DNA of 64,000 nt from Actinoplanes campanulatus (GCF_014647795.1 NZ_BMPW01000009.1:62001-126000); one strand, 5' to 3'. Positions 25,136 to 34,859 are shown, counted from the stretch's first letter. Numbers and translations are program-made. The notes: a model not told the origin generated them from the sequence alone.

Positions 25136-28100
25136 CGTGGGTCTCCTTCTGTGTTGGCGTGGGTAGGGGACAGCACCCGGCCGGCGACGCTTCGCACGTG
25201 ACCGGCGAGTTGTTCGATGGCGGCCGGGCCCAGCAGGCCGAAATGGTCGGCGGCGACATCCGCGAATCGCGCCTGGGGGACCACCCGCCCCCAGCCGCGG
25301 CACTCGTCGTATCCGGTGTCCGTGATGCCGGGATAGCCGTGACCGGCTCGGATCACGTGAACCGGGAAGGCCGGCGCCTGGCTCGGTTCATACGTCGTGA
25401 ACGCCTCAGCGGCCGCGCTGACCATGGCCGCCAGCGCTCGCCGGTCGGATGGCGCCAACCCGGCGGGGATGAGCCCGTGCGCGCTCAGCACGGCGACGCC
25501 GTCGGCGTCGGCGTCGCCGTGCGGCGTCTCGTCGGTGCGCCCGGGAATCCAGGTGTCGAACACCAGTACGGCCGCCGGCGGCCGTCCCTGGGCGCTGAGG
25601 GCCACACCGATCTCGTAGGCCAGGGTCCCGCCGAAGGACCAGCCGGCGAGAACCACCGGCTGCTCGGCGGCGAGGCCGGCCACCACCGGGGTCAGTGCCG
25701 CGACGAACTCCGGCACCGTGCGTGGCGGGTGCTGGCCGAATCCCGGCGCGTTGACGCCCTGCACGTCGAATTCGGGGGCGAGCAGCCGGCTCAGGCCCAG
25801 GTAGGCCAGAGCCAGGCCGGATGCGGGAGGCAGGAGCACGAGTCGCGGCGCACCCGGCAGGCTGGCCAGCGGCACTACGAGATCGGCTCCGGTGGAGCGC
25901 GCACGCACCGTCTCCGCGAGTTCGCCGATGGTGGGATGAGCGGCCAGGTCCGCGATGTCCGGCCGCAGCCCGGTGCGGGTCTCCACCTCGGCCGCGAGCC
26001 GCAGCAGCGACAACGAGCTGCCACCGAGATCGAAGAAGGTCTGCTCGTCGTCGGTGACCGGGTGTCCCAGCACCGCCTCGAACGCGGCGCGGATCTGCTG
26101 CCGCACGGGATCGAGCGGCACCGCCGCCGGCCGGCGAGATCGCCGGTCACGGTTGTCCCGCCAGATCGTGGCCAGCGCACCGACGTCGGTCTTTCCGTTG
26201 GTGGTCACCGGAAGCCGGGGCAGGATCAGCACCGTTTGTGGCATGAACTGCCGCGGCAGTCGCTGCGCCAACCAGCCTCGTAGCGTGTCCGCGGTGACCG
26301 TGGCGCCCTCCACGACCGCGCAGAAGGCGGCGAGCTCCGCGTTCGGACGCCGGCCGAGAACGTCGACGCGGGCCGCGGTGACCGAGGGGTGCGCCAGTAA
26401 CGCGCCCTCGATCTCGGCCGGTTCGATACGCACTCCGTGCAGCTTGAGCTGACGGTCCAAGCGCCCCAGGTATTCGTAGTCCCCGCTGGGCAACTGCCGT
26501 GCGGCATCACCGGTGCGATAGAGGCGGCGCCCGGGTTCGGCGCTGAACGGATCCGGCACGAAGCGCTCCGCGGTCAGGGCCGGCTGCCGCCAGTAGCCGA
26601 CCGCGGTGCCCAGTTCGCCGCCGATGAAGAGCTCGCCGCGCAGGCCGCGCGGAACGGGGCGCAGGTTCTCGTCCAGCACGTGCAGCCGGGTATGCGGAAG
26701 AGCGGACCCGATGGGCACGGTTCGCTCCTGCCGGTCCCGCGGGCAGACGTAGGAGGTCACCGCGTTCGTCTCGGTCGGGCCGTAGAGGTTGACGAGGGTG
26801 GCCGTGAGGGTGTCGTGGACCCGGTCCCGCAGCGCCGGGGTGAGCGCCTCACCGGCCGAGAGCAGGTATCGCAGGCTGGTGCACCGCCCGGCCTCCGGTT
26901 GCTCGAGGAAGTACTCAAGCACCGAGGGAACGAAGTTCGCCACGGTCACCCGCTCCCGCCGGATCAGCGACGCGAGGTAGGCGGGGTTCGCGTGACCGCC
27001 CGGCTCGGCCAGGACGAGGCAGGCGCCGTGCTGCAACGGCCAGAACAGCTCCCAGACGGACACGTCGAAGCCGTACGGCGTCTTGAGCAGGACCCGGTCG
27101 TCGGCGGTCAGCGGCATGCTGCGGTCCAGCCAGTCCAGGAAGGCTTGCGACGCGTCGGTGGGGAACGCGACGAGTTTGGGCCGTCCGGTCGAGCCGGAGG
27201 TGAACAGCAGGTAGGCACAGTCGCCGGCGGGTGCCGGCGTGGTCTCCCACCGCACGGGCAGGGACGTGTCGCGGCCCGACCCGGCGTCGAGGATCCGCCA
27301 CGGTCCGTCCGGCGCCAGCGACCGGGTCGGCTGGTGACAGAGCAGCAGCGCCGTGTCGGCCGCGTCCAGCAGCTCGGCGATCCTGGCCGGCGGTGCGGTC
27401 GTGTCGATCGGGACGTAACCACCTCCGGCCGCGGTGACCGCGTGGACGGCGACGACGACATCGGTCGAGCGTTCCAGCAGCAGCGCCACCCGGTCACCGG
27501 GCCGCAGGCCCTGTTGTCGCAGCGTCTCCGCGGTACGGGCGACCCGATCGGCGAGCTCGGCGTACGTCGTCACGCCCCCGTGCCGGTCGATCAGCGCCAC
27601 GGCGCCGGGGGTGCGCCGCGCCTGACGGAACAACCCGTCGGCGAGACTTGTCCGGGAGGCCCGCCCCGCCGGCGCGGCAACCGGAGGCGGCTCGATCTCG
27701 GTCAGCGGGATCTCGGCGACCGGAATCAGCACCCGGTCGACGACCGACCGCAGGATCGCCAGGAACGCCTCCAGCGCTCCGGCCGCCGCCAGCTCGTCCG
27801 CTCCCCGTTCGGCCCATTCCACCAGCCCGGCGATGGAGGCCGGTTGCTCGGTGAGGGCGACGGTCAGGTCGAACTTGGCGGTGCCGCTGTCGAGGTCCCG
27901 CATACCCCGGAGCCGGCCGTTCCACTCCGGTTGCTGTCCCGCGAGACCCTGCCAGGCGAGCATGGTGCGAAACAGTGGGCTGCCGGATCCGGAACCACTG
28001 ACTCCGGCCAGTTCCACCAGCTCGTCGAAGGGCATCGGCTGGTGGTCCAACGCCTCCAGCACGCCCTGATGCACCCGGAGGGCCACGTCGGCGAAGTTGT

Positions 28101-29061
28101 CCGTCAGCTCGATGTCGGTACGCAGGGCGAGTGTCTGTACGAAGAAGCCGACCACCCGGTCCAGGTCGGGATCGTTGCGGCCCGCCGTCGGCGAGCCCAC
28201 CACCACGACCGGGGAGTCGCCGAGCCTGCGCAGGAGCACCTTCAGGGCGGCCAGGCACACCGCGTACGTGGTCACCCCCAGCCGCTGGGCGCAGGCCCGC
28301 AGACGGCTGGTCAAACCGGCGTCGATCTCGAATGGGATCACGCCGCCGCGCAGGCCGGAGTCCGTGCCGATCTCCTGGCGAACGGCGAGCGTGCCGGGGG
28401 CCGGAGCGTCCGCGAACCGGTCCTGCCAGTAGGCGCGCACCCAGGGCGGGCTCGTCGTGCCGGCGCTTCCGGCCACCCAGTCGACGAAGGTCGCAGCGGG
28501 TTCGGTCAACGTCTTGCCGGCGAGCAGCAGGGCCAGGTCTTCGAGCAGCACACCGACCGACCATCCGTCGACCACCATGTGGTGGAAGACCAGCACCAGC
28601 CGCCAGGCTCGATCGGGCAGCAGCATCACGGTCGCGTGGTAGAGCGGTGGCTTCCGCAGGTCGAGAGGCCGGCGTGCGGCCAGGGCGGTGAGATGCTCGG
28701 CACGGCTCGCGTCCCGGCGCAGGTCGTGCCAGGTCAGCGCGACGGGGCAGGCGGCGGCCACTTCCTGGACGGGGTTCTCCGCAGGCCCGGTGATCCGCAG
28801 CCGTAACGCCTGGTGCACCTCCTGCAGGCGGTACAGCAGCCGGTCCAGCTCGGCCCGCTCCGGCGGGTCGTCGAGGTCGAGCTGAATGGCGATGTTGTTC
28901 TGCGCGGTGCCGGGATGCTGTTGCTCCAGGAACCAGAGTCGCTGCTGGTCACGGCTGAGCCGGGTGGCGGCCAGGGACGGTGTCGCCGGCGCTCGCTGGA
29001 CGCCGTGCCGCTGCCGGAGCAGCTCGACGAGCTCCTTGCGGCGGGTAGACATGTCATCCAT
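25132..29061 (-). CDS. NRPS module C-A-T-TE (terminal module)
   Basis: The 1309 aa contain a condensation domain (about 30-450, HHMVVDG at 160-166), an adenylation domain (about 480-980, FTSGSTGRPKL near 620, LYGPTETN, YRTGD, NGKTD), a carrier (DLGGSSLS, Ser near 1014) and a thioesterase (GWSFGG near 1140, catalytic His in DHFGLLG near 1272). Pocket residues read by hand are approximately D, V, W, N, L, A, L, A, V, K, reminiscent of but not equal to serine-type pockets. ATG 29061 overlaps the upstream NRPS stop. It adds the last residue and releases the product by hydrolysis or cyclisation. Confidence 0.9.
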   Translation of the reverse strand: MDDMSTRRKELVELLRQRHGVQRAPATPSLAATRLSRDQQRLWFLEQQHPGTAQNNIAIQLDLDDPPERAELDRLLYRLQEVHQALRLRITGPAENPVQEVAAACPVALTWHDLRRDASRAEHLTALAARRPLDLRKPPLYHATVMLLPDRAWRLVLVFHHMVVDGWSVGVLLEDLALLLAGKTLTEPAATFVDWVAGSAGTTSPPWVRAYWQDRFADAPAPGTLAVRQEIGTDSGLRGGVIPFEIDAGLTSRLRACAQRLGVTTYAVCLAALKVLLRRLGDSPVVVVGSPTAGRNDPDLDRVVGFFVQTLALRTDIELTDNFADVALRVHQGVLEALDHQPMPFDELVELAGVSGSGSGSPLFRTMLAWQGLAGQQPEWNGRLRGMRDLDSGTAKFDLTVALTEQPASIAGLVEWAERGADELAAAGALEAFLAILRSVVDRVLIPVAEIPLTEIEPPPVAAPAGRASRTSLADGLFRQARRTPGAVALIDRHGGVTTYAELADRVARTAETLRQQGLRPGDRVALLLERSTDVVVAVHAVTAAGGGYVPIDTTAPPARIAELLDAADTALLLCHQPTRSLAPDGPWRILDAGSGRDTSLPVRWETTPAPAGDCAYLLFTSGSTGRPKLVAFPTDASQAFLDWLDRSMPLTADDRVLLKTPYGFDVSVWELFWPLQHGACLVLAEPGGHANPAYLASLIRRERVTVANFVPSVLEYFLEQPEAGRCTSLRYLLSAGEALTPALRDRVHDTLTATLVNLYGPTETNAVTSYVCPRDRQERTVPIGSALPHTRLHVLDENLRPVPRGLRGELFIGGELGTAVGYWRQPALTAERFVPDPFSAEPGRRLYRTGDAARQLPSGDYEYLGRLDRQLKLHGVRIEPAEIEGALLAHPSVTAARVDVLGRRPNAELAAFCAVVEGATVTADTLRGWLAQRLPRQFMPQTVLILPRLPVTTNGKTDVGALATIWRDNRDRRSRRPAAVPLDPVRQQIRAAFEAVLGHPVTDDEQTFFDLGGSSLSLLRLAAEVETRTGLRPDIADLAAHPTIGELAETVRARSTGADLVVPLASLPGAPRLVLLPPASGLALAYLGLSRLLAPEFDVQGVNAPGFGQHPPRTVPEFVAALTPVVAGLAAEQPVVLAGWSFGGTLAYEIGVALSAQGRPPAAVLVFDTWIPGRTDETPHGDADADGVAVLSAHGLIPAGLAPSDRRALAAMVSAAAEAFTTYEPSQAPAFPVHVIRAGHGYPGITDTGYDECRGWGRVVPQARFADVAADHFGLLGPAAIEQLAGHVRSVAGRVLSPTHANTEGDPR

Positions 29062-32000
29062 GGGTGCGCAGCGCCTCCAGCATGTCGAGGGCCTCCTGGT
29101 CGCTGAGGCCCTCGACCAGTTCCTCGATGCCGCGCTGCACCGCTTCGGCGAGGGCCACCACGGTGGGACGGCTGTTGAACTGACTCACGCGAAGACTGAC
29201 GCCGAACCGCTTGCCGACTGCCCCGAGCACCCGGATCAGGCTGAGCGACGTTCCACCGATCTGGAAGAAGTCGTCGTGGCGGCCGATGTCCTGGACGCCG
29301 AGCACTCGTGACCACTCGGCGGCGATCTCCGTCTCCACCGGACCTGTCGGCCCCTCGAGCTCGTCCTCCAGCGGGAACGCCTGCCGGGCCGGTTCGGGAA
29401 GGCTCTCGCGTGCGATCTTCCCGCTCGTCGTACGCGGGATCTCCGGCAGCAGAACGAAGGCGGCCGGGACCATGTACGACGGCAGTTGCCGGCCGGCGAA
29501 GTCCGCCAGTTCCTGCGGGGACGGCTCGTCACCGTCCGCGACGACGTAGGCGACCAGTTGGACCCCGCGGTCGGCCGACTTGCGGGGCATCACCACACAT
29601 GCCGAGACGGCGGGATGCGTGCTCAGCACATTCTCGATCTCCCCGGGCTCCACCCGGCAGCCCTGGATCTTGACCTGGTGGTCCATCCGCCCCAGGAATT
29701 CGAAGTCGCCGGACCCGAGCCGCCGTACCACGTCTCCCGAGCGGTAGAGCCGCGCACCCGGGCTGCCCGGATGCGGAAGGAACCGTTCCGCGGTGATCGC
29801 CGGCCGGTTCTGGTACCCCCATGCGACGCCGCCGGGACCACTGACACACAGTTCGCCCGGCACGTCGTCGGGCACCGGCTGGAGGGCGCGGTCGACGACC
29901 CGCATCGAATAGACGCCCACCTCCCTGCCCAGCATGGTCGCCGACGCCGGACCGTCCACGGCGGGCACGTCGCCGACGGTGACCTCGGCCGTCTCCGTCT
30001 GTCCGTACTGGATATGCACGGCGCACCCGAAGTGGTCCCGGGCCCGGCGGTGCAGACTCGCCGGCACCGCCTCGCCGCTCGCGATCACCCAGCGCAGCCC
30101 GGGATACGGGCCGGCCTGCGCCGCACCCAGATATGCCTCCAGCGCCACCGGCACGAAGTGCACCATCACCACGGGCTCGGCGCGCAGCGTCGCGCTCAGG
30201 TACTCGGGGTCGGTCTCCCGCCCCGGTTCGGCGACCAGCACCTCGCCGCCGCCGAGCAGCGGCAGGAAGATCTCCCAGATGGAGATGTCGAAGGCCAGTG
30301 GCGTCTTGAACAGCGCCGCCGAGCCCGGCCCGATCGGATAGTCCTGTTTGAAGTAGGCGAGCCGGTTGGCGGCGTCCCGGTGATCGATCATCACACCCTT
30401 CGGGACGCCGGTGGACCCGGAGGTGTAATAGATGTATGCCAGGTCGTCCGGGCCGACCGGGACATCCGGCGCCGTCGTGGTGGCTGCGCCGTCCGGCACC
30501 AGAACCGGCGTCACGGCTTCGAGTTCGGTGGCCCTGGCCGTGTCGGCGACGATCGCGGCCAGGCCGGCGTCACGGCCGATCGCCTCCACCCGGGCGACCG
30601 GGAAGCGCGGATCCAGCGGCACGAAGGCGGCGCCGGCCTTGAGGACGCCCAGGGCCGAACAGATGAGGTCCGGACCACGGTCGAGCATGATGCCGATCCG
30701 GCTGCCCCGTCCGATGCCCGCGCCGGCGATGCGCGCCGCCAGCGCGTTCGCCCGGTGGTCGAGCTCGCGATAGGTCATGCGCTCGCCGGCCCAGCGCACG
30801 GCGACGGCGTCGGGCGTCCGGCCGGCCTGCGCCCCGATGTCGATGTGGACCGGCCCGGCGTCCGGGTAGCTGTCGGCGTCCGCCCGCTCGGCGAAGGCGG
30901 CCGCCATCTCCGGCTCGGTGAGCAGCGGCAGCTCGGCGACCGGGAGATCCGGATCGAGGGCGGCCGAGGCGAGAAGCCGGGCGTACGCGGTGGCCAGCCG
31001 CTCCGCCCACGGCCGGTCGAAGAGGCCGGTGTCGTACTCCAGCTCGAGGTCGAACCGGTCGGGCTTCTGCTCGACCAGCAGCGTCAGCTCGTTCTTCGCG
31101 GTGCCGTTGTGCACGGCGAGCCGGGTCCAGACGTGCTCGCCGATCGTCGGAGCGGCCTCGATCGGGGTGTTCTGCGGGCCGAACATCGCCTGGTAGAGAG
31201 ACGCCGCGCCGTCCTGGCGCACGCCGGGCAGCCGCACCATCTCCTGGTAGGGCAACCGTCCGTGCTCAAGCCCGCCGGCCACGTGCTCGAAGGCCGAGTT
31301 CACGGCGTCCCGGAAGGTGGTCTCCTCGGTGTAGTGCTCCAGCGCGACGATGGTGTTGCTCAGATAGCCGAGGACCCGCTCGGACTCCGGGGTGTCACGC
31401 TGGGCGATGGGCAGACCGATGCTGATCCGCTCGTTCAGCGAGTAGCGGTGGAGGATCGTTCCGAACGCCGCGAGCAGGATGGAGAACGGCGATGCGGCGA
31501 TTTCGGTGACCAGTTCCTGGACCGCGGGCGCCGGTACCGAGAACCGGTGCACGGCGCCACGGCGCGACGGCCGGCGATCGTACCGGCCCAGCCGGAGCGG
31601 AGCCGCGCCGTGCCGCAGCCGTTCCTTCCAGTACACGCGCGCGTCCTGCGCTTCGTCGGTTCCGAGCCACTGCCGCTCATCCAGACTCCATTGCACGTGA
31701 TCGCCGGGCGGGTCCTGCGGCGTCCCGCCTTCGAGCACTGTCGTCAGGTCCCGGAGGAAGAGCTCCAGCGCCCAGGAATCGCAGATGGCGTGATGGAACA
31801 CGAATCCGATGGCGGTCTCCGCCGGGCCGATCTCCGCGTGCAGGGTTCGCAGCAACGGCGCCTGGGCCAGGTCGAACGGGGACTCGGCGGCCAGCCGGAG
31901 CGCGGCGACGAACTCTTCCGTGTTCGCGCAGGTGAGTTCTCGTACGTCGGGCCGCACGGTGGCGTGGACCTGCTGCGCCAGGCCGTCGCCCGTCCAGTGC

Positions 32001-32230
32001 AAGCCGGTGCGGAGCGCGTCGTGTCGTGCGGTCAGGACCTCCATCGCGTCCCTCAGCCGATCGGCGGTCACTCGTGCGGCGATGTGATAGCCGAAGGGCG
32101 CCGCATACGGAGCGGAGGTGCCGTCCGCCTGCGCGGTGAGCCAGATCCGCTCCTGGCCGCTGGAAGCGGGACAGGTCATCAGGTCGGCGGGCGTCCGGCC
32201 CGGCTCGGCCGCTACGAACTCTGTATCCAT
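29054..32230 (-). CDS. NRPS module C-A-T (first multidomain module)
   Basis: Start ATG 32230 (AGGAGCT upstream) gives 1058 aa. The condensation domain occupies about 20-440 and carries HHAICDS near 147, where the last position of HHxxxDG is Ser instead of Gly. The adenylation domain follows (YTSGSTGVPKG near 603, QYGQTETAEV, YRSGDVV, TSGKIARE), then a carrier (FFQIGGTSLSL, near 993). Pocket residues by hand are approximately D, I, W, H, I, S, Q, E, V, K. Because it begins with C, an upstream aminoacyl carrier must feed it; the stand-alone A and T proteins are the obvious donors. Second in the operon, 44 bases after mbtH. Confidence 0.9.
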   Translation of the reverse strand: MDTEFVAAEPGRTPADLMTCPASSGQERIWLTAQADGTSAPYAAPFGYHIAARVTADRLRDAMEVLTARHDALRTGLHWTGDGLAQQVHATVRPDVRELTCANTEEFVAALRLAAESPFDLAQAPLLRTLHAEIGPAETAIGFVFHHAICDSWALELFLRDLTTVLEGGTPQDPPGDHVQWSLDERQWLGTDEAQDARVYWKERLRHGAAPLRLGRYDRRPSRRGAVHRFSVPAPAVQELVTEIAASPFSILLAAFGTILHRYSLNERISIGLPIAQRDTPESERVLGYLSNTIVALEHYTEETTFRDAVNSAFEHVAGGLEHGRLPYQEMVRLPGVRQDGAASLYQAMFGPQNTPIEAAPTIGEHVWTRLAVHNGTAKNELTLLVEQKPDRFDLELEYDTGLFDRPWAERLATAYARLLASAALDPDLPVAELPLLTEPEMAAAFAERADADSYPDAGPVHIDIGAQAGRTPDAVAVRWAGERMTYRELDHRANALAARIAGAGIGRGSRIGIMLDRGPDLICSALGVLKAGAAFVPLDPRFPVARVEAIGRDAGLAAIVADTARATELEAVTPVLVPDGAATTTAPDVPVGPDDLAYIYYTSGSTGVPKGVMIDHRDAANRLAYFKQDYPIGPGSAALFKTPLAFDISIWEIFLPLLGGGEVLVAEPGRETDPEYLSATLRAEPVVMVHFVPVALEAYLGAAQAGPYPGLRWVIASGEAVPASLHRRARDHFGCAVHIQYGQTETAEVTVGDVPAVDGPASATMLGREVGVYSMRVVDRALQPVPDDVPGELCVSGPGGVAWGYQNRPAITAERFLPHPGSPGARLYRSGDVVRRLGSGDFEFLGRMDHQVKIQGCRVEPGEIENVLSTHPAVSACVVMPRKSADRGVQLVAYVVADGDEPSPQELADFAGRQLPSYMVPAAFVLLPEIPRTTSGKIARESLPEPARQAFPLEDELEGPTGPVETEIAAEWSRVLGVQDIGRHDDFFQIGGTSLSLIRVLGAVGKRFGVSLRVSQFNSRPTVVALAEAVQRGIEELVEGLSDQEALDMLEALRTHG

Positions 32231-32274
32231 GCTCAGCTCCTGTGCGAGAACGTCGTCGACGCCGGGGGCGGCGG

Positions 32275-32454
32275 TCAGCGGGCGCTGGCCGGCCGGATGT
32301 CGGTCCAGACCTGACCGATGTGGTCGAGGCATTCGTTCTTGGTCGCGAAGGTCGAGACGACGTCCCAGCCCGCCGGGACCGGCTGGGCCGCTCGCCAGAT
32401 CGAGTACTGCTCCTCCGCGTTGCGCACAACGTGCCAATCTGGGCTTCCCACCAT
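32275..32454 (-). CDS. mbtH-like: MbtH-like NRPS accessory protein
   Basis: The 59-aa protein from ATG 32454 (AAGGAG seven bases upstream) contains the MbtH signature: NAEEQYSIW, VPAGW and the C-terminal WTDIRPAS. MbtH proteins bind adenylation domains and are often needed for their folding or activity. As first gene of the operon it should serve the three adenylation domains encoded downstream. Confidence 0.92.
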   Translation of the reverse strand: MVGSPDWHVVRNAEEQYSIWRAAQPVPAGWDVVSTFATKNECLDHIGQVWTDIRPASAR

Positions 32455-32646
32455 GTCCGGACTCCTTTCTGAGTTCACCGTTCCGGTACGCTCGCCGTTC
32501 ACCCGGGAAATATGTTCCGACCGTCTGGCCGATGAATCAGCGAACGGCCGCGCCGAAGCCGGGACCGGGTTCCCGGCGCCCGGCCGGCAATGGCCGGAAA
32601 ACGAATCTCTCGGCTCTCGCCGATCTGCCGGCCGAGGCGCTTCCTG

Positions 32647-32676
32647 AAGCTAGGCGGTATTCGCAGATAATGTCAA
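32647..32676 (-). promoter_or_regulatory. Putative promoter of the mbtH/NRPS operon
   Basis: On the minus strand, TTGACA (32676-32671) is followed after 18 bases by TAGCTT (32652-32647), a TAnnnT type -10. Transcription would begin near 32640, giving a leader of about 185 bases before the mbtH start. The long leader is unusual for a 59-aa first gene. Confidence 0.5.
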
Positions 32677-32776
32677 CAGACGTTTTCCAGGCTCCCGTTC
32701 ATGTCCACGCGCCGAGATGCGCCGGGGTTGATTCGGCACCTACCGGGAGGACGTTTCGGCAGGTCAAGGCATCGGA

Positions 32777-32812
32777 TTCCGCATCCGGAACATCCGGGGT
32801 ACCGATGCGGAA
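32777..32812. repeat. Inverted repeat upstream of PhyH-type oxygenase gene
   Basis: TTCCGCATC (32777-32785) and its exact complement GATGCGGAA (32804-32812) are separated by 18 bases, 85 bases before the oxygenase start. Two GGTACC copies flank the right arm. It may be an operator; the binding protein is unknown. Confidence 0.4.
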
Positions 32813-32896
32813 CCTTGCCGGTACCACTCTGTTCGACACTTGCGGCGCCGACGGCGGAAGAAATCAGCGACCAGAATTGTGGAGGACAAAGATCTC

Positions 32897-33793
32897 GTGC
32901 GTGACTTCAGCAAGGCTGCGGAGGAGTACTCCGAGAACGGGTTCGCCATCATTCGTGACGTCATTCCGATGGACCTCATCGAGGAGGCGCGCACACACAT
33001 CGCGTGGCTCATCGAGAAATACCCGGACGTCCGTCCCGAGCACCTGCATCACCCGCTGATCCGCAACGACGCCTTCTGGGTCAGGCTGATCTCGGATTCG
33101 CGGCTCGCGGACATCGGTGAGTTCTTCCTGGGCCAGAACGTGGCCTGTTTCACCGCGCACTACATCTGCAAGCCGGCGTTCGACGGGCAGCCGGTGCTCT
33201 GGCACCAGGACGGCGCGTACTGGAAGCTGGAGCCGATGCAGGCGCTGACCGTCTGGCTGGCGGTGGACCGCAGCTCGACCGAGAACGGCTGCCTGCGGAT
33301 GATCCCGAAGAGTCACCGCCTGCCGCTGCACGCGCCGTCCCTGCGCACCGACACGGAGAACATGCTGTACTCGACGTCCAACGAGGACATCGTGAACGAG
33401 TGGGTGGAGAAGGAAGGCATCGTCGACATCGAGCTCAATCCCGGCGACGTCTCGATCCACCACCCGCATCTGCTGCACTACTCCGAGGCCAACACCTCTC
33501 CGCACCGGCGGTGCGGCCTGGACATCGGCTACATCTCCACCTCGACCCGCATCAGCAGCGACGGCCTGTACCTCGATCCCGTCCTGGTGCGGGGCGAGCC
33601 CGTCCCGGGGATCAACAACTACCGCGCCGTTCCGCGGTACATCCCCGGCGAGACGATTCCGTTCGCCGGGCACGAGGAGTGGAACGCCCGGCCCGACGTC
33701 GTCGACACCACTGCGGGCACGGCCGAAGCCTCGCCGATCGAGGTCACGCAGCGGATGATCTCGCGGCTTCGCGAGGGATCGGTCGCACGCTGA
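32897..33793 (+). CDS. PhyH-type Fe(II)/2-oxoglutarate oxygenase
   Basis: GTG 32897 is chosen because GGAGG lies at 32881-32885; the frame also offers TTG 32840 without a ribosome site. The 298-aa protein matches the phytanoyl-CoA dioxygenase family: WHQDGAYW (H-x-D), distal His and 2OG-binding Arg in the HYSEANTSPHRRCGL region. Related enzymes hydroxylate free or carrier-bound amino acids, or ectoine. It is divergent from the NRPS operon and is the third non-heme iron oxygenase of the region, so a role in tailoring the peptide is likely. Confidence 0.8.
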   Translation: MRDFSKAAEEYSENGFAIIRDVIPMDLIEEARTHIAWLIEKYPDVRPEHLHHPLIRNDAFWVRLISDSRLADIGEFFLGQNVACFTAHYICKPAFDGQPVLWHQDGAYWKLEPMQALTVWLAVDRSSTENGCLRMIPKSHRLPLHAPSLRTDTENMLYSTSNEDIVNEWVEKEGIVDIELNPGDVSIHHPHLLHYSEANTSPHRRCGLDIGYISTSTRISSDGLYLDPVLVRGEPVPGINNYRAVPRYIPGETIPFAGHEEWNARPDVVDTTAGTAEASPIEVTQRMISRLREGSVAR

Positions 33794-33863
33794 GTGGTGC
33801 GGGTCCGCCGCCCCCCGGCGGACCCGCACCACCCGGCTCGCCCGGCGGGCGGCAGCGAAACGG

Positions 33864-34859
33864 TCACCAGCGGTGGTGTACCTGCTCGCGGACGAGTTCG
33901 TCGTAGACGCTCCGGACCGCTCGGAGCGTGGTCTCGCTCAGCGGGGCCAGCGCGGCCGCCGCGGCGTTCGCTCTGGCCTGCGCGGCGGTCCGGGCACCCG
34001 GGATGACCACGCTCACCGCTTCCTGGTCGACGATCCAGCGCAGCGCGAACTGCGCCAGCGTCGCGCCGGGCGGCACCATCGGGCGCAGGCGGTCGACGGC
34101 TTCCAGCCCGGTCGCGAAGTCGACGCCGGAGAAGGTCTCACCGACGTCGAACGACTCGCCGTGCCGGTTGTAGCTGCGGTGGTCGCTCGCCTCGAAGACG
34201 GTGGAGGCGGTGTACCGGCCGGACAGCAGCCCGCTGGCGAGCGGAACCCGGGCGATGACGCCGACTCCGGAGCGCGCCGCGGCCGGCAGCACCCGCTCCA
34301 ACGGCTTGAGGCGGAACATGTTCAAGACGATCTGGATCATTGCCAGCCGCGGTCGGCGCATGGCGATCAGGGCCTGCTCGCAGGTGCGGACGCTCACCCC
34401 GTACGCCGCGATGACCTCGTCCTCGACCAGCGCGTCGAGCGCGTCGAACACCGCGTCGTCGGTGTACACCTGATGCGGCGGGCAGTGCAGCTGCACCAGA
34501 TCGATCCGTTCCACGCCGAGGTTGCGCCGGGAGCGGTCCAGCCACGCCCGGAAATTCGCCGCGGTGTAGTTCTCCGGGGCCTGCTCGACCCGGCGGCCCA
34601 TCTTCGTCGCCACGACGGGCCGCGCCGCGCCCGACCGCGCCAGGGACCGCAGGAACGTTCCGATGACCTGCTCGCTCCGGCCGTCGCCGTACTCGTCGGC
34701 GGTGTCGATGAAGGTGGCTCCCGATTCCAGCGCCGCGGACAGCGTGTCCAGGGCGTCCTTCTCGCTGACCCGCCCCCAGTCGGCTCCGCCGAGTTGCCAG
34801 GCCCCAGTTCCGATTACCCCGACATGCTTGCCGTCACGGCCGAGAGTCCGATTCTCCAT
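33864..34859 (-). CDS. Aldo/keto reductase
   Basis: From ATG 34859 the product is 331 aa (the frame runs to 35141 but that part overlaps the SARP gene). It shows the AKR features: GTGAWQLGG, FIDTADEYGDGRSEQVIG (catalytic Asp and Tyr), the TKMG lysine and LVQLHCPP (His). NADPH-dependent carbonyl reduction is expected. It is convergent with the PhyH-type oxygenase gene and follows the SARP gene; it might reduce an oxidised intermediate of the peptide pathway. Confidence 0.85.
   Translation of the reverse strand: MENRTLGRDGKHVGVIGTGAWQLGGADWGRVSEKDALDTLSAALESGATFIDTADEYGDGRSEQVIGTFLRSLARSGAARPVVATKMGRRVEQAPENYTAANFRAWLDRSRRNLGVERIDLVQLHCPPHQVYTDDAVFDALDALVEDEVIAAYGVSVRTCEQALIAMRRPRLAMIQIVLNMFRLKPLERVLPAAARSGVGVIARVPLASGLLSGRYTASTVFEASDHRSYNRHGESFDVGETFSGVDFATGLEAVDRLRPMVPPGATLAQFALRWIVDQEAVSVVIPGARTAAQARANAAAAALAPLSETTLRAVRSVYDELVREQVHHRW

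Larger units (their letters stand above)
32455..32896. other. Divergent promoter region of the NRPS operon and the PhyH-type oxygenase gene
   Basis: This 442-base stretch has no convincing gene. It holds the minus-strand promoter at 32647-32676, an inverted repeat at 32777-32812 and two GTTCACC copies (32473-32479, 32497-32503) 24 bases apart. The SARP regulator encoded nearby is a candidate to bind here, but no clear 11-base-spaced heptamer pair typical of SARP sites was found. Confidence 0.6.

Noticed and set aside
26437-28806. 789-aa plus-strand frame opposite the NRPS gene
   Set aside because: Antisense of an NRPS whose motifs are all readable; composition is typical of a shadow frame.
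29486-32314. 942-aa plus-strand frame opposite the C-A-T gene
   Set aside because: Same reason: antisense shadow with no domain.
32473-32503. SARP-binding direct repeats (GTTCACC pair)
   Set aside because: The copies are 24 bases apart and no -10 lies at the expected distance, so they do not fit the 11-base-step pattern.
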